The position numbers were made by a program, and so were the translations under genes. From positions 1-5,620 of the forward strand of contig JAGPFT010000221.1 of assembly GCA_018056405.1 (NCBI GenBank): a stretch of DNA of 5,620 nucleotides. Direction: 5' to 3'. Below the pieces are notes generated by a model. It was not told the origin of the DNA. It did no database searches and was given only the letters and a program-made list of their open reading frames with translations. The DNA is from Anaerolineae bacterium (GTDB taxonomy: Bacteria; Chloroflexota; Anaerolineae; Aggregatilineales; Aggregatilineaceae). Of the stretch, positions 5,081 through 5,620 are shown piece by piece. The stretch's first letter is position 1; each line of letters opens with the position of its first letter.

Positions 5081-5620
5081 TACGTAGCGGATTCTGTACC
5101 CTGAATTGCAGCCTGTTGCTTTCGCTCGCAACCTCACCCCCTGACCCCCTCTCCGCTGGCGGAGAGGGGGAAGTTGAGCGCAGCGAAACGGGGTGAGGTA
5201 AATCACCGGCAATCAAGGTGAGTTCTGCTTGACGAGGCACCGATGGCAGCCGATTTCGACACCCTGGCCGATCATCTCTGTACGTAGCGGATTCTGTACC
5301 TTGAATTGCAGCCTGTTGCTTTCGCTCGCAACCTCACCCCCTGCCCCCCTCTCCGCTGGCGGAGAGGGGGAAGTTGAGCGCAGCGAAACGGGGGTGAGGT
5401 AAATCACCGGCAATCAAGGTGAGTTCTGCTTGACGAGGCACCGATGGCAGCCGATTTCGACACCCTGGCCGATCATCTCTGCACGTAGCGGACTCTGTAC
5501 CTTGAATTGCAGCCTGTTGCTTTCGCTCGCAACCTCACCCCCTGCCCCCCTCTCCGCTGGCGGAGAGGGGGAAGTTGAGCGCAGCGAAACGGGGGTGAGG
5601 TAAATCACCGGCAATCAAGG
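5081..5620. repeat. Head-to-tail tandem array of 200/201-bp structured units (at least 2.7 copies, continues beyond the window)
   Basis: Units start at 5081 (200 bp), 5281 (201 bp) and 5482 (139 bp to the window end). Units 1 and 2 differ at only three places: C5101 to T, A5144 to C, and one extra G near 5390 in unit 2. Unit 3 differs from unit 2 at two places in the visible part (5482 and 5493). Each unit carries a nested palindrome: an outer stem ACCTCACCCC (5131-5140) with GGGGTGAGGT (5190-5199), an inner stem CCCCCTCTCCGC (5145-5156) with GCGGAGAGGGGG (5159-5170), and TTTCGCT (5120-5126) able to pair with AGCGAAA (5182-5188). The remaining 100 or so bases per unit (from about 5200) show no strong pairing by eye. 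Minus-strand open frames inside the units are reading-frame accidents of the repeat. Confidence 0.93.

Noticed and set aside
5055..5614. Three short minus-strand open frames of 61-66 codons inside the tandem repeats, two of them head to tail with identical plan
   Set aside because: They exist because the 201-bp unit is 67 codons long; they translate the palindrome (SPSPPAERG-type peptide), two begin at TTG without a ribosome site, and unit 1 breaks the frame with its 200-bp length.
5081..5620. CRISPR array
   Set aside because: The repeats are 200/201 bp and directly adjacent, with no variable spacers and no cas genes in the window.

Overview
The window is GC-rich DNA, except for a short AT-rich stretch near 5041-5076. 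It reads as a bacterial chromosome segment. Gene style, the TATAAT-type promoters and abundant CCTCACCCCC / CCCCCTCTCC hairpin repeats fit Chloroflexota (Anaerolineae-like), but this placement is inference and not proven by any marker gene.

Layout. Positions 1-1741 (minus strand) hold a selenocysteine operon. selA (407-1741) makes Sec-tRNA(Sec), and selB (1-403, cut by the window edge) starts 3 nt after the selA stop and delivers that tRNA to the ribosome. A perfect TATAAT box lies just upstream of selA. Positions 1742-2161 are a divergent intergenic region with the selA promoter, one copy of a dispersed palindromic repeat (1827-1969) and a weak candidate promoter for the next gene. Positions 2162-4159 (plus strand) encode a secreted zinc metalloprotease with HEFQH and NEGLSE motifs and an immune-inhibitor-A-like C-terminal half. 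Positions 4160-4362 are a convergent intergenic region with two strong hairpins. Positions 4363-4593 (minus) encode a small YtxH-type membrane protein.

Positions 4594-5620 contain no credible protein gene but are dense in structure. In order they hold: a roughly 160-bp inverted-repeat block with a nested hairpin (4621-4785); a 183-bp MITE-like element (4810-4992) with 23-bp imperfect terminal inverted repeats and a 6-bp ATTATA duplication; a near-consensus plus-strand promoter, TTGACA-N17-TAGAAT (5007-5035); and, about 40 bp beyond the predicted start of transcription, a head-to-tail array of 200/201-bp units (5081 to past the window end), each with a nested two-stem palindrome.

The two sel genes work together. 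The protease and the YtxH-like gene have no evident functional link to them. The most interesting part is the noncoding right end. The left end of the MITE-like element places a -35-like CTGGCA exactly 17 bp from a TATAAT that forms part of the target duplication, and the promoter to its right points into the tandem structured array. This suggests either a repeat-derived structured RNA or a long structured leader of a gene outside the window.
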